Source: Acidobacteriota bacterium (GTDB lineage Bacteria > Acidobacteriota > Blastocatellia > UBA7656). From it: DNA of 64,000 nucleotides. Positions 26,426-36,408 of this stretch are shown in pieces. The stretch covers positions 1 to 64,000 of the forward strand of contig JBBPIG010000007.1 in the NCBI GenBank assembly GCA_038040445.1, in the 5' to 3' direction. Within the stretch, counting starts at the first letter, position 1; every line of letters begins with the position of its first letter. The position numbers were made by a program, and so were the translations under genes. A model generated the notes under the pieces. It saw only the letters and a list, made by a program, of their open reading frames with translations. It was not told the origin of the DNA and made no database searches.

Positions 26426-29400
26426 TGCGACTCTCCACTCTCCTCTCTCGAAATCTCATCTACTTCTGGCGCAGCAATCTCGCCGTCGTGCTAGGAGTCG
26501 CAACCGCGGTGGCCGTCCTGTCCGGGGCTTTGCTGGTAGGCGACTCGGTGCGCGGCAGCCTGCGCGACCTGTTCGTACAAAGACTCGGCAACACCGGCGA
26601 GGTCATCGGAGCGACGAGTTTTTTCAGAGAGAAGCTTGCTGACGAGATCCAAGCTGATTCCAGATTCGCCGGAGCCTTCAGCGGCGCGTGTCCGCTGATC
26701 GTGCTGAACGGTCTGGTGATCGACGAGAGGAGCGGCCGGCGCGCTTCAAGGGTTCAGGTCTATGGCGTGGACGATCGCTTCTGGAAGTTTCACGAACGCG
26801 ACAGCAACGTGACGCCGCTGACCGAGCGCGAAGTCTTGCTGAGCCCGGACCTGGCGAGCGAGCTGGGCAGCGAACCCGGACAGACTGTTCTTCTGCGAAT
26901 AGAGAAACCCTCAGCCATTCCCGCCGGATCGCTGCACGGCAAGAAGGACGACCTTGGCCGCACGATTCGGCTGACGGCTCGCGAGGCGCTTGCTGCGTCC
27001 AATCTGGGTGAGTTCTCACTTCGGCCAAGCCAGGGCCCGGTGCGAGCAGTCTTCGTGCCGCTCGCGCGATTGCAGAAAGACCTCGAGCAACCCGGCAAGG
27101 TCAACATAATTCTGCTTGACGAGAAGCCGTCAGGAACCGGTGACCAGGAAACCGCCAGGCCTTCGCTGATGGCAGAGGTATTAAAGGAAACCTTCATTCT
27201 TGAAGACCTTGGGATAAAGCTGCGGGTGCTCGACGAGCAACGCGGCATCGCGCTCGAAAGCGACAGCGCTATTATCAGCGATACGCTTTATTCAAGCGCG
27301 CAAGACGCGGCCGCGCGGGCGGGAATGCGGGTGTCGCCAATCCTCAGCTATCTCGCAAACTCTCTCCGCATAGGCGATCGAGAAGTTCCTTATTCGCTGA
27401 TGACCGCGATCGACAGCGAGAGTCTTGAAGCATTGAAGCGCGCGGAGGCGCGAAGCCATGAGCCTCTAGACCCCCTTGCGGATACTCAGAAAACGATACC
27501 GCCGATTCTTTTGAATTCGTGGGCGGCAAACGATCTCGATGCGCGGCTGGGCGACGTGGTGACGCTTGAATACTACCTCTGGAAAGATGACGGCCAGCTC
27601 TCGACTCACACTGCTCCGTTCATGCTCGCGGGCGTTGTGCCTCTGACGGGTCAAGCCGCGGATCGCGATTATGTTCCGGATTATCCCGGGATCACCGCGA
27701 CCCAAAACATTGGCGACTGGGACCCGCCTTTCCCCGTGGATCTCAAGCGCGTGCGGCCGCGCGACGAAGACTACTGGCACAAATACCGCACAACTCCCAA
27801 GGCGTTCATCCCGTTGGAAGCAGGTCAGCAGCTATGGCAGTCGCGCTACGGAAAGCTGACGTCGCTGCGAATGATCACGTCTCCGGGCGCGGACCCGCAA
27901 TCGCATCTTGACTCCCTCAAGCAAAGTCTGCACGCTGCGCTTGATCCAACCGAGAACGGTTTTTCGATCAGCCCGGTGAGGCTCGAGGGTTTGCAAGCGT
28001 CGCGGGGGGCAACGGACTTTGGAGAGTACTTCGTCTACTTCAGCTTCTTTTTAGTCGCCGGCGCGCTGCTGCTTGCGAGTCTGTTCTTCAAGCTTGGCAT
28101 CGAGCAACGACTGCGCGAGATCGGAACGCTTCGAGCGGTCGGCTTCCCGGCGGCCGTAGTGCGTTCGCTTTTTCTTCGCGAAGGATTGGTGCTCGCAACA
28201 GCGGGAAGCATTCTTGGGGTCATCGGCGCAGTTGGCTACGGCGAACTGATGATCTACGGTTTGCGCACCTGGTGGGTAGGCGCCGTTGGCACGACTAGGC
28301 TGAGCCTGCACATTTCTGCGTTGTCGCTGCTGCTGGGCGGCGCCGGCGGAATCGTCATTGCGTTGTCGTGCGTAGTGTGGACTCTGAGAACGCTTCAGCG
28401 TTCATCGCCGCGAAGTCTGCTCACCGGCAGCTTGGATGCGGCGACTCAACGCGAGCCGGCAGGCTCCGCGCGCGCGCGTGCGTTTCCTTCTGCGCAACTG
28501 CTCTCGATCGCCTTAGCCTTAGCGGGAGCGGTGTTGCTGATCGCGGCCTCGCTGGACCGGATCGGAAAGACGGCGGGATTCTTCGGCGCGGGAACCGCGC
28601 TACTCGCCGCGATGTTGTGCTTCGAGTATGGCTGGCTGCGGCGGAGGGTCAGGAACCCGATCAAGGGCAACGGCTGGTGGCCGGTTTCAAGGCTCGGCTT
28701 CAGAAACGCAACCTACCGTCCGGGCCGTAGCATTCTTTGCATTGCGCTGATCGCATCGGCGGCGTTCATCATCGTCGCGGTGGATGCCTTCAAGCGCGAT
28801 AACCGAGACGCGGCGCTGGACAGGAAGTCGGGCAATGGAGGGTTCCCGCTACTGGCCGAGTCGCTGCTGCCTCTCTATCACGACCCGAACACACCCGGCG
28901 GCAGAGAGGCGTTGAACATCGCAGCTCAGAAAGGATTCGAACCCCAGAACGTGAGCTTCACCCGTTTCAGAGTTCGGCCCGGCGACGACACGAGCTGCCT
29001 GAACCTCTATCAGCCGCGCAACCCAAGGATCGTTGCGCCCGGCGACGACTTTGTTCAAAGCGGCCGCTTCTCGTTTCAGGAATCGTCGGCCGAGACGAAA
29101 GAAGAAAAGGAAAATCCGTGGTTGCTGCTGAATCGCGAGCTGCCCGATGGCGCGATCCCGATCATCGCCGATGCCAACTCGATGACTTACGTGCTTCATC
29201 GCAAACTCGGAGAAGAGATAGTCGTGAGCCGGGCGAATGGCGAGCCGGCGCGGCTGCGATTGGTGGCGGCGCTGGCCGACAGCATATTCCAGGGAGAGCT
29301 GTTGATGTCGGAGGCGAACTTCCTGCGGTTGTTTCCGGATCGCGGCGGCTACCGCTTTTTTCTGCTGGATGTGGCTCCCGAAGCCTCTTCCGTGGCAGCC

Positions 29401-29865
29401 GGCGTTTTGGAGGAGCAGTTGGCGGATTTTGGTTTCGACGCAATGCCGACTTCGGAACGGCTTGCGAGTTTTCATCGAGTAGAGAACACGTACCTGTCGA
29501 CGTTTCAGACGTTGGGCGGGCTTGGGCTGGTGCTGGGAACATTGGGGCTTGCAACCGTGTTGCTTAGAAACGTGCTGGAGAGAAGACGCGAACTTGCGCT
29601 GCTCAAGGCGATCGGTTACAACTCGGGACACTTCGCGCTGATGGTGATCACCGAGAACGCGTTTCTTGTTAGCTGCGGTCTGGTGACGGGATCGCTAAGC
29701 GCGCTGGTCGCCATCGGACCGGCTTTCGTTTCAAGAGGCGGTCACCTTCCCGCTCTTTCGATGTGGTTGTTGCTGAGCGTGTTCGTAACCGGACTGTTTG
29801 CGTCGCTGGTGGCCACGATAGCCGCGCTGCGGACGCCGTTGCTCCCCGCGCTGCGCTCGGAGTAG
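26425..29865 (+). CDS. Very large double-FtsX ABC permease
   Basis: 1146 residues, about three times a single FtsX/LolC permease. An N-terminal helix (about 13-38) precedes a large periplasmic domain. The first FtsX core is at about 533-650 (I-E-Q-R-L-R-E-I-G-T-L-R-A-V-G-F), hydrophobic helices lie at about 690-735 and 768-790, a second periplasmic domain follows, and the second FtsX core is at about 1025-1140 (R-R-E-L-A-L-L-K-A-I-G-Y). Both permease halves are thus in one chain, so one subunit could pair with an ATPase dimer. It overlaps the ATPase stop (TGATG), and a propeller gene starts 13 bases after it. Likely envelope lipid, lipoprotein or peptide extrusion. Confidence 0.92.
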   Translation: MRLSTLLSRNLIYFWRSNLAVVLGVATAVAVLSGALLVGDSVRGSLRDLFVQRLGNTGEVIGATSFFREKLADEIQADSRFAGAFSGACPLIVLNGLVIDERSGRRASRVQVYGVDDRFWKFHERDSNVTPLTEREVLLSPDLASELGSEPGQTVLLRIEKPSAIPAGSLHGKKDDLGRTIRLTAREALAASNLGEFSLRPSQGPVRAVFVPLARLQKDLEQPGKVNIILLDEKPSGTGDQETARPSLMAEVLKETFILEDLGIKLRVLDEQRGIALESDSAIISDTLYSSAQDAAARAGMRVSPILSYLANSLRIGDREVPYSLMTAIDSESLEALKRAEARSHEPLDPLADTQKTIPPILLNSWAANDLDARLGDVVTLEYYLWKDDGQLSTHTAPFMLAGVVPLTGQAADRDYVPDYPGITATQNIGDWDPPFPVDLKRVRPRDEDYWHKYRTTPKAFIPLEAGQQLWQSRYGKLTSLRMITSPGADPQSHLDSLKQSLHAALDPTENGFSISPVRLEGLQASRGATDFGEYFVYFSFFLVAGALLLASLFFKLGIEQRLREIGTLRAVGFPAAVVRSLFLREGLVLATAGSILGVIGAVGYGELMIYGLRTWWVGAVGTTRLSLHISALSLLLGGAGGIVIALSCVVWTLRTLQRSSPRSLLTGSLDAATQREPAGSARARAFPSAQLLSIALALAGAVLLIAASLDRIGKTAGFFGAGTALLAAMLCFEYGWLRRRVRNPIKGNGWWPVSRLGFRNATYRPGRSILCIALIASAAFIIVAVDAFKRDNRDAALDRKSGNGGFPLLAESLLPLYHDPNTPGGREALNIAAQKGFEPQNVSFTRFRVRPGDDTSCLNLYQPRNPRIVAPGDDFVQSGRFSFQESSAETKEEKENPWLLLNRELPDGAIPIIADANSMTYVLHRKLGEEIVVSRANGEPARLRLVAALADSIFQGELLMSEANFLRLFPDRGGYRFFLLDVAPEASSVAAGVLEEQLADFGFDAMPTSERLASFHRVENTYLSTFQTLGGLGLVLGTLGLATVLLRNVLERRRELALLKAIGYNSGHFALMVITENAFLVSCGLVTGSLSALVAIGPAFVSRGGHLPALSMWLLLSVFVTGLFASLVATIAALRTPLLPALRSE

Positions 29866-29878
29866 ATTGAGACCTCGT

Positions 29879-31126
29879 ATGGCCAATACAATGCTCTCGA
29901 AAATCGCATTGCGGCTTTGCGTCGCCGCCGCACTCGCTGGTCAGGTTTGTTTTGCACAAGACTGGCCTCAATGGCGCGGCCCTAATCGCGACGGACTGGT
30001 CGCTTCCTTCACCGCTCCGCGAGTCTGGCCCGACAAGCTGAAGACAATCTGGAAAGTGCAGGCCGGGATCGGGCACGCATCGCCCGTCGTTGTTGGACGC
30101 CGAGTCTATCTGCACTCGCGGCAGGACGAGAACGAAGTCGCCTCGTGTTTTGATCTCGACACGGGAAAGCTGATATGGCACGACAGCTATCCTACTCCTT
30201 ACATGATGAACCCGGCCGCGTTTGCTCACGGTAAGGGTCCTAAATCAACTCCGGTTGTTTACAACAACAGGCTGTACACCTTTGGCATCAGCGGCATTCT
30301 CTCCTGTTACGACGCTGCTACCGGAAAGCTGAGCTGGCGCAAGGAGTTTTCCAAACAGTTCAAAGCGACCTCGCCTCTCTTTGGCGCGGCGGCTTCGCCT
30401 GTTGTGCACAACGGTCTGGTGATTGTGCACGTTGGCGGCCACGATGCGGGCGCGCTCACAGCTTTTGATTCCCAGACGGGAGACGTGAAGTGGAGCTGGA
30501 CGGGAGACGGGCCCGGCTATGCGTCGCCGATAGTTTTCCAGAGTAGTGGGACAAGTCAGATCGTCACGCAAACGCAGAAGTCGATTGCCGGGTTTTCAGC
30601 CGAAAGCGGTGAGCTGCTCTGGCGCATTCCGTTCGAGACCGAATACGTTCAGAACATCGTGACCCCGGTTGTCTACAAGCAGACGCTGATCTTCTCAGGT
30701 TTGGACAAGGGAACGATGGCAGTCAGAGTGATCAAGCGCGGAGATAAATGGGAGACCGAGCGAGTCTGGCAGAACCCTGAAGTATCGATGTACATGAACT
30801 CGCCGGTCGTGAGTGGAGATTATCTGTTCGGGCTTTCACACAAGCGCAAAGGTCAGTTCTTCTGTCTCGACGCGCGCACGGGAGAGACTAAGTGGATCAG
30901 CAACGGCCGCGAGGGAGACAACGCGGCGATCGTCGCGGCGGGGTCGTTTCTGTTTCTGCTGACCGAGGCATCGGACCTGCTGGTCGCAAAGAACGGTGCG
31001 ACGCAATTCGAGGTTTTGAAAAAGTATCCGGTGGCAGAGAGTCCAACCTGGGCGCACCCGGTTGTTGTGGGCAAGGGAATCCTGATAAAAGACACGAAGA
31101 CAATCGCGCTGTTGAGTTTCGACTGA
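29879..31126 (+). CDS. Secreted PQQ-like beta-propeller protein 2
   Basis: 415 residues. A signal peptide (about 1-24, ending C-F-A-Q) leads to D-W-P-Q-W-R-G-P-N. Blades show C-F-D-L-D-T-G-K-L-I-W, A-F-D-S-Q-T-G-D-V-K-W and C-L-D-A-R-T-G-E-T-K-W. It is the most divergent in loop lengths among the shorter paralogues and lacks the usual S-E-D-G-D-T-F-V-I tail. It starts 13 bases after the giant permease and stops 13 bases before an MFS transporter, so it is probably co-transcribed with the ABC system and may act with it in the periplasm. ATG 29879 was preferred to a TTG four codons upstream. Confidence 0.88.
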   Translation: MANTMLSKIALRLCVAAALAGQVCFAQDWPQWRGPNRDGLVASFTAPRVWPDKLKTIWKVQAGIGHASPVVVGRRVYLHSRQDENEVASCFDLDTGKLIWHDSYPTPYMMNPAAFAHGKGPKSTPVVYNNRLYTFGISGILSCYDAATGKLSWRKEFSKQFKATSPLFGAAASPVVHNGLVIVHVGGHDAGALTAFDSQTGDVKWSWTGDGPGYASPIVFQSSGTSQIVTQTQKSIAGFSAESGELLWRIPFETEYVQNIVTPVVYKQTLIFSGLDKGTMAVRVIKRGDKWETERVWQNPEVSMYMNSPVVSGDYLFGLSHKRKGQFFCLDARTGETKWISNGREGDNAAIVAAGSFLFLLTEASDLLVAKNGATQFEVLKKYPVAESPTWAHPVVVGKGILIKDTKTIALLSFD

Positions 31127-31139
31127 AAGCTGAGACCGA

Positions 31140-32699
31140 ATGACCTATTCTTCCCGTCACCTCTCCGATCAGCCAGAGACAGCAGTTCAAACCACCGATA
31201 TTGCCGAGCGGCCGGCGGACTACAAAATCCCTCAGATAATCGGTGCGTCCGCCGTGGGCACGATGATCGAGTGGTATGACTTCTACATCTTCGGCAGCCT
31301 TGCGACCGTCATTTCGCCGCTCTTTTACCCTAAGGGCGACGACACCCTCGCGCTGATCGCATACCTTTCGACTTTCGCCGTGGGGTTTGTCGTGCGCCCG
31401 TTCGGCGCGCTGTTCTTCGGGCGGATAGGCGATCTGGTCGGCCGAAAGTATGCGTTTCTGGTGACGCTGTTGATCATGGGAGGCGCAACGGCGCTGATCG
31501 GCTTTCTTCCAACCTATGCGACGATCGGGATCGCAGCTCCGATCATTCTTCTGGTGATTCGGATTCTGCAAGGCTTGGCGCTGGGAGGCGAGTACGGCGG
31601 GGCTGCCGTGTATGTTGCCGAGCACGTGCCCGATGGAAAGCGAGGCTTCTACACGAGCTTTATTCAGATCACGGCAACGCTCGGGCTGTTCCTTTCGCTT
31701 GCTGTGATCCTCGCCGTCCAGAACGCGATGAGCAAAGAAGCCTTCGGGTCGTGGGGCTGGCGGCTTCCGTTCCTGATCTCGATCTTTCTGGTAGCGATCT
31801 CACTGTACATTCGGCTGCGGATGAAGGAGTCGCCGATCTTCCAGCACATCAAGGGCGCCGGGATGACGTCGGCCCGGCCGTTAAAAGAGGCGTTCACCAA
31901 TTGGGCGAATCTGAAGCTGGTGTTGATCTCTCTGTTTGGCGCGACGGCGGGACAAGGCGTGGTGTGGTACACCGGGCAGTTCTATGCGCTGTTCTACCTT
32001 CAGACGGTCCTCAGAGTGAACGGCACGTCGGCCAATTACATTATCGCCGCCGCGTTGTTGCTTGGGATGCCGTTATTCGTTCTGTTCGGCGCGCTGTCGG
32101 ACCGTTTCGGCCGCAAGAAGATAATGATGATCGGGTGTCTGCTGGCCGCCGTCTCGTACATTCCGATCTATAAGGCGATGCAACAGGCGGCCGGCTCGAA
32201 CGTGGTGACCGCCGCGTCGCAGAAGAACCCGGTAACCGGCGCGATCACTCTCGTGCCGCAAACCGTCGTTGATGGGGTGCTGCAACCTGCAAACGAGGTT
32301 CTGCCGTGGACGAACTTTGCCGGGCTCATGACCAATCCCATCGCCTGGAAGCTGATTCTGCTGGTGTTCATCCAGGTCATTTTTGTCACCATGGTTTACG
32401 GCCCGATCGCCGCGTACCTTGTCGAGGCGTTCCCGGCCAGGATCCGATACACCGCGTTGTCGCTCCCGTACCACATAGGCAACGGGATCTTCGGCGGATT
32501 GTTGCCGCTGATTGGACTGGCCGTGGTTGCGCAGACTGGCAACATCTACGCCGGGTTGTATTATCCGATTGTGATCGCGGGCATCACGTTCATCGTTGGG
32601 TCGCTTCTGTTGAAGGAGACCCACAGCGTGCTGATCTGGAAGGAGCTTGAGACGGAGCGGCCCGGCGAGCTGCAGAGCGATATCGACGGCCCGGTTTGA
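31140..32699 (+). CDS. MFS transporter, metabolite:H+ symporter (MHS) type
   Basis: 519 residues, about 12 transmembrane helices. The opening M-I-E-W-Y-D-F-Y-I-F-G and the loop G-R-I-G-D-L-V-G-R-K between helices 2 and 3 mark the MHS subfamily (citrate, alpha-ketoglutarate, proline/betaine and shikimate symporters). A roughly 50-residue insertion lies before helix 9 or 10. It follows propeller 2 by 13 bases and probably belongs to the same transcription unit. The substrate is likely a small organic acid or zwitterion, but it cannot be specified. Confidence 0.92.
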   Translation: MTYSSRHLSDQPETAVQTTDIAERPADYKIPQIIGASAVGTMIEWYDFYIFGSLATVISPLFYPKGDDTLALIAYLSTFAVGFVVRPFGALFFGRIGDLVGRKYAFLVTLLIMGGATALIGFLPTYATIGIAAPIILLVIRILQGLALGGEYGGAAVYVAEHVPDGKRGFYTSFIQITATLGLFLSLAVILAVQNAMSKEAFGSWGWRLPFLISIFLVAISLYIRLRMKESPIFQHIKGAGMTSARPLKEAFTNWANLKLVLISLFGATAGQGVVWYTGQFYALFYLQTVLRVNGTSANYIIAAALLLGMPLFVLFGALSDRFGRKKIMMIGCLLAAVSYIPIYKAMQQAAGSNVVTAASQKNPVTGAITLVPQTVVDGVLQPANEVLPWTNFAGLMTNPIAWKLILLVFIQVIFVTMVYGPIAAYLVEAFPARIRYTALSLPYHIGNGIFGGLLPLIGLAVVAQTGNIYAGLYYPIVIAGITFIVGSLLLKETHSVLIWKELETERPGELQSDIDGPV

Positions 32700-32858
32700 G
32701 GAGGCCTCGATTTGCGGCTCGCCAACCGAAACATGGCCCGGGCAAGAACGAGTGCTCAAGGCGGCGACCGCCGAGATGGCGTAAAGCATCTCGATCGAGG
32801 CCAGCGAGGGCTCGGCTTGCGGTTAGAATTGCTGTTTGGCCGCTGTTATACTAGGCGA

Positions 32859-34190
32859 ATGAAGAAGGAGACTTCACCTGAGACAGAAGACGAATTGCGG
32901 CCCGAATACGATCGGAGTGAAAACGTGGTCCGAAAGCTTTTTCCTTTCTTGATCCTCGCGACCTTAGCTGCCGGTTCGGTGTACGCTGATAACTGGCCGC
33001 AGTGGCGCGGTCCGTTTCTAAACGGCGTCAGCGCCGAAAAGAACCTGCCTTTCAAGTGGAGTGCCGAGGAGAACGTCACCTGGAAGCTCACCTTGCCGAG
33101 CTGGACCGGCGCGACCCCCATCATCTGGGGCGAGCGCATCTTTCTGAACGTCGCCGATGGAAACGACCTGTTCCTTTGGTGCGTGGACCGAACGAAAGGC
33201 GAGCCCCTCTGGAAGAAGCTTCTTGGGAGCGGCAACACCAAGATGCGCAAACAGAACATGTCGTCGCCTTCGCCGGTCACCGACGGCAAGAGCGTTTGGG
33301 TGATGACCGGGACCGGCATCCTCAAGGCATTCGACTTCAGCGGCGTCGAGCTGTGGGCGCGCGATGTACAGAAAGACTATGGGCGCTTCGGCTTGAATTG
33401 GGGATACGCATCGTCGCCGCTGCTCTATGAAGACGCGTTGTTTGTTCAAGTGCTTCACGGTATGAGGACCGACGATCCGTCTTACGTGATGCGGCTGGAC
33501 AAGAAGACAGGCAAGACTCTTTGGAAGGTCGAGCGCCCGACAAATGCGATCAGCGAATCGCCTGACTCCTACACGACTCCCGCGCTTCTGAAGTACGGCA
33601 AAAACGTCGAGATTGTGATCACCGGCGGCGATTGCGTGACCGGTCACGATCCGGCAACGGGCAAGGAACTTTGGCGCGCGAACGGACTGAACCCCGACAA
33701 CCATCCCAACTATCGAATCGTCGCGTCTCCGGTCGTGTTCGAAGGCGTCGTGTACGCGCCGACCAGAGTAAAGCCGCTGCTGGCTCTTAAAGCTGGCGGG
33801 CGCGGCGACGTGACCGAATCAAGCCGCCTCTGGGCGTTCGCCAACGGGCCCGATGTTCCGACCCCGGTGACCGACGGCAAGTATTTCTATGTTGTCGACG
33901 ACCGGGGCATCATGTGGTGCCTCGACGCCAAGACAGGTCAGGCCATCTGGGGACCGCAGCGCATCAAGCCGGCGACGTACAGTTCATCGCCGGTGCTGGC
34001 CGACGACAAGCTTTACGTCACCAACGAAGAAGGGCTAACGACGGTGTTGAAGGCGGGCCCGAAGTTCGAGGTGCTGGCCGAGAACAACTTGAACGATTAC
34101 ACGCTCAGCTCGCCGGCTGTTTCGGACGGGCAGATCTTCATGCGAACCGCTCAGTATCTCTACTGTATCGGTAAGCGAGTATCGAAGTAG
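32859..34190 (+). CDS. Secreted PQQ-like beta-propeller protein 3
   Basis: 443 residues from ATG 32859, but the signal peptide ([12 protein letters not shown]) begins only at residue 25, after an acidic leader. A GTG at 32925, preceded by GGAG, would start exactly at the signal peptide and may be the true start; a TATACT box at 32847-32852 would place transcription initiation near 32859, which favours the GTG. Mature protein opens D-N-W-P-Q-W-R-G-P with S-A-E-E-N-V-T-W-K. Blades include [11 protein letters not shown] and [11 protein letters not shown]. It ends at the heptamer repeat that separates it from propeller 4. Confidence 0.87.
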   Translation: MKKETSPETEDELRPEYDRSENVVRKLFPFLILATLAAGSVYADNWPQWRGPFLNGVSAEKNLPFKWSAEENVTWKLTLPSWTGATPIIWGERIFLNVADGNDLFLWCVDRTKGEPLWKKLLGSGNTKMRKQNMSSPSPVTDGKSVWVMTGTGILKAFDFSGVELWARDVQKDYGRFGLNWGYASSPLLYEDALFVQVLHGMRTDDPSYVMRLDKKTGKTLWKVERPTNAISESPDSYTTPALLKYGKNVEIVITGGDCVTGHDPATGKELWRANGLNPDNHPNYRIVASPVVFEGVVYAPTRVKPLLALKAGGRGDVTESSRLWAFANGPDVPTPVTDGKYFYVVDDRGIMWCLDAKTGQAIWGPQRIKPATYSSSPVLADDKLYVTNEEGLTTVLKAGPKFEVLAENNLNDYTLSSPAVSDGQIFMRTAQYLYCIGKRVSK

Positions 34191-34330
34191 TTCAGGGTTC
34201 CGGGTTCCGAGTTCCGGGTTCAGAGTTCAACCTTCAGGCTGCATTAGCGGAATACCAGCAGCAAGCTAAAGCTTGAACTCTGAACCCTGAACTCTGAACT
34301 CGGAACCCTGAACCCGGAACCCTGAACTCT
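34191..34330. repeat. GTTC-type heptamer inverted repeat
   Basis: About five heptamers of the form GTTC(A/C)G(G/A) (34191-34229) face about eight inverted copies (34275-34330), with a central segment containing TTCAACCTTCAGGCT. It begins at the base after the propeller 3 stop and ends 13 bases before the propeller 4 start, filling the whole gap. Confidence 0.88.
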
Positions 34331-34343
34331 TTGGAGGAGCCTT

Positions 34344-35684
34344 ATGATCAAGAAAGCGATGGCGGCAGTCTTTCTCATCGGCGTGCTGCTTACGGCAGCC
34401 ATGGCGCAAGCCAACTGGCCGCAGTTTCGCGGACCCGGTTCGCTCGGCGTAGCCGAAGATCCAAACCTGCCTGACAAATGGAGCACCACCGAGAACGTCG
34501 CGTGGAAGACCGAGATCCCCGGCATGGGATGGAGCTCGCCCGCCGTCTGGGGCGATAACATCTTTCTGACCTCGGTGGTCAGCTCGGTTGAAGGCGAGAA
34601 ACCGAAGAAGGGTCTATACTTCGGCGGCGAGCGAAAACCGCCAACCGACATCCACCGGTGGATGGTCTACTGCGTGGATTTCAAGACCGGCAAGATTCGC
34701 TGGCAGCAGGAAGTCAAGAACGGTCCGCCCGAGAACCCGCGACACTTGAAGAACAGCTATGCTTCGGAGACTCCGGTGACCGACGGCGAGCGTGTCTATG
34801 CTTACTTCGGAAACGTGGGTCTGTTCTGCTTCGACATGAGCGGCAAGCTGCTGTGGTCCAAGAAGTGGGGGCCGTTTGCGACGCGCTACGGCTGGGGAAC
34901 CGCCGCATCGCCGGTGTTGTACAAGGACCGGCTGTACGTAGTCAACGACAACGACACCGCGTCGTTCATGATCGCGCTGAATGCGAAGACCGGCGAACAG
35001 ATATGGCGAGTCGAAAGAGAGCAGGGAACCAACTGGGCTACGCCATACGTGTGGGAGAGCGGCTCACGGACCGAGATAATCACGCCGGGAACAAAGAAGA
35101 CCAGGTCTTACGATTTGAACGGCAAGCCGCTGTGGGAGTTCAGCGGGATGTCTTCGATCTCGATACCGACGCCGTTTTCGCGGCACGGACTTGTTTACAT
35201 CGCGTCCGGTTACGTGGGCGATCAGCTCCGGCCGGTGTATGCGATCAAGCCGGGCGCTTCGGGTGACATCTCGCTAAAGCCGGGAGAGCTGAGCAACAAC
35301 TACATCGCGTGGTACCAGCCGCAAGCGGGGCCTTACAACCCGTCGCCGATCGTCTACGGCGACTACTACTACACGCTTTACGATCGCGGCTTTTTCACCT
35401 GTCACGATGCGAAGGATGGAGGCGAGGTCTATCCAAAAGTACGAATCGATCCTGGCGTAAACGCGTTCACGTCGTCGCCGTGGGCATACAACGGCAAGAT
35501 ATTTTGCTTGAGTGAAGACGGCGACACGTTTGTGATTCAGGCGGGCAAAGAGTACAAGCTTGTGGGCAAGAACTCTCTGGACGAGATGTGCATGGCGACG
35601 CCGGCAATCGTGCGGGGGAGCTTGGTCATCCGCACCGCGACGAAGCTTTATCGAATCACGAAGGGCGGCGCTTCGAAGGCTTAA
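34344..35684 (+). CDS. Secreted PQQ-like beta-propeller protein 4
   Basis: 446 residues with TTTGGAGGAG ahead of the ATG. A signal peptide (1-22, A-M-A-Q-A) is followed by N-W-P-Q-F-R-G-P, P-D-K-W-S-T-T-E-N-V-A-W-K and G-M-G-W-S-S-P. Blades carry C-V-D-F-K-T-G-K-I-R-W and A-L-N-A-K-T-G-E-Q-I-W; the tail has S-E-D-G-D-T-F-V-I-Q-A-G-K-E. It differs from several paralogues by a Lys- and Gly-rich insertion near residues 80-100. It lies in tandem behind propeller 3, separated only by the heptamer repeat. Probably periplasmic. Confidence 0.9.
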   Translation: MIKKAMAAVFLIGVLLTAAMAQANWPQFRGPGSLGVAEDPNLPDKWSTTENVAWKTEIPGMGWSSPAVWGDNIFLTSVVSSVEGEKPKKGLYFGGERKPPTDIHRWMVYCVDFKTGKIRWQQEVKNGPPENPRHLKNSYASETPVTDGERVYAYFGNVGLFCFDMSGKLLWSKKWGPFATRYGWGTAASPVLYKDRLYVVNDNDTASFMIALNAKTGEQIWRVEREQGTNWATPYVWESGSRTEIITPGTKKTRSYDLNGKPLWEFSGMSSISIPTPFSRHGLVYIASGYVGDQLRPVYAIKPGASGDISLKPGELSNNYIAWYQPQAGPYNPSPIVYGDYYYTLYDRGFFTCHDAKDGGEVYPKVRIDPGVNAFTSSPWAYNGKIFCLSEDGDTFVIQAGKEYKLVGKNSLDEMCMATPAIVRGSLVIRTATKLYRITKGGASKA

Positions 35685-35692
35685 CAGTAAAC

Positions 35693-35749
35693 CCCGAAGG
35701 GAGTGGCGGAATAAAGCCACGGGGGCTTTACTTCCGCCATCCCTTCGGG
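35693..35749. repeat. Inverted repeat after propeller 4
   Basis: Arms 35693-35718 and 35724-35749 pair along 26 bases with two compensating one-base indels. The internal TGGCGGAATAAAGCCACGGG at 35704-35723 recurs with one change at 50706, so both belong to one element family. It begins eight bases after the stop and may also act as a terminator. Confidence 0.85.
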
Positions 35750-35873
35750 ATTCACAGGGGTTGCCGAGTTTACGCCTCATTGCTTGGTAACGCGGTTCGA
35801 GAGATGCAGACCCAATGCAGCGATGGCGTGTGGCGTATTGCTGCGTTTGGTAGTATCCGTGAGGAGTATGTTT

Positions 35874-36395
35874 ATGAAGAAACTTGGCGTCATTCTGGTG
35901 ACAGCATTCTGCGCCCTTGCCGCGTACGCTCAGATTCAGAAAGAGCAACCGGCCATTTTCAACTTCACCCGCGTGAGCGATCAGTATTGCACGGGTGGCC
36001 AGCCGAAGCTCGAGGCTCTGGAAAAGCTGAAGTCGGAAGGCGTGAAGTCGATCATCAACCTCCGCACACCGGGCGAGCACCGCGCCGCCGATGAAGAAGC
36101 TAAGGCGAAAGAACTCGGACTCAAGTACTTCAACATCCCGGTTGTGTACAGGGACCCAAAGGATGAACAGGCCACCGAGTTCCTCAAGATAACCGACGAT
36201 CCTGCAAACCGCCCGGTCTTTATTCACTGCACCGCGGCGATTCGAGTCGGCGCGTTCTGGATGATCCGTCGTGTGTTGCGTGACGGCTGGACGGTTGAGG
36301 CCGCGGAAGAAGAAGCCAGGAAGATCGGCCTCCGCGAAGCGCCCCACCTAACCGAGTTCGCGCGGAACTACATCGCGAAGTACGGGAAGAAGTGA
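35874..36395 (+). CDS. Secreted cysteine phosphatase-like protein (DUF442/BLH type)
   Basis: 173 residues with a signal peptide (about 1-19, A-Y-A-Q). The fold is that of the small dual-specificity-like phosphatases: Y-C-T-G-G-Q-P-K, I-I-N-L-R-T-P-G-E-H-R and the active-site loop F-I-H-C-T-A-A-I-R-V-G-A. This C-X4-R spacing is known in the DUF442/beta-lactamase-hydrolase-like family, but the loop Gly usual there is replaced by Ala, which may lower activity. GAGGAG at 35861-35866 favours ATG 35874 over ATG 35868. A hypothetical protein starts 13 bases downstream. Confidence 0.85.
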   Translation: MKKLGVILVTAFCALAAYAQIQKEQPAIFNFTRVSDQYCTGGQPKLEALEKLKSEGVKSIINLRTPGEHRAADEEAKAKELGLKYFNIPVVYRDPKDEQATEFLKITDDPANRPVFIHCTAAIRVGAFWMIRRVLRDGWTVEAAEEEARKIGLREAPHLTEFARNYIAKYGKK

Positions 36396-36408
36396 GGGTA
36401 GTCCTACC

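Noticed and set aside
31105-31135. Sequence resembling the CTTCAGGCGGAAG element at the end of propeller 2
   Set aside because: Only a short TTTCGACTGAAAG match is present, without an inverted partner; chance cannot be excluded.
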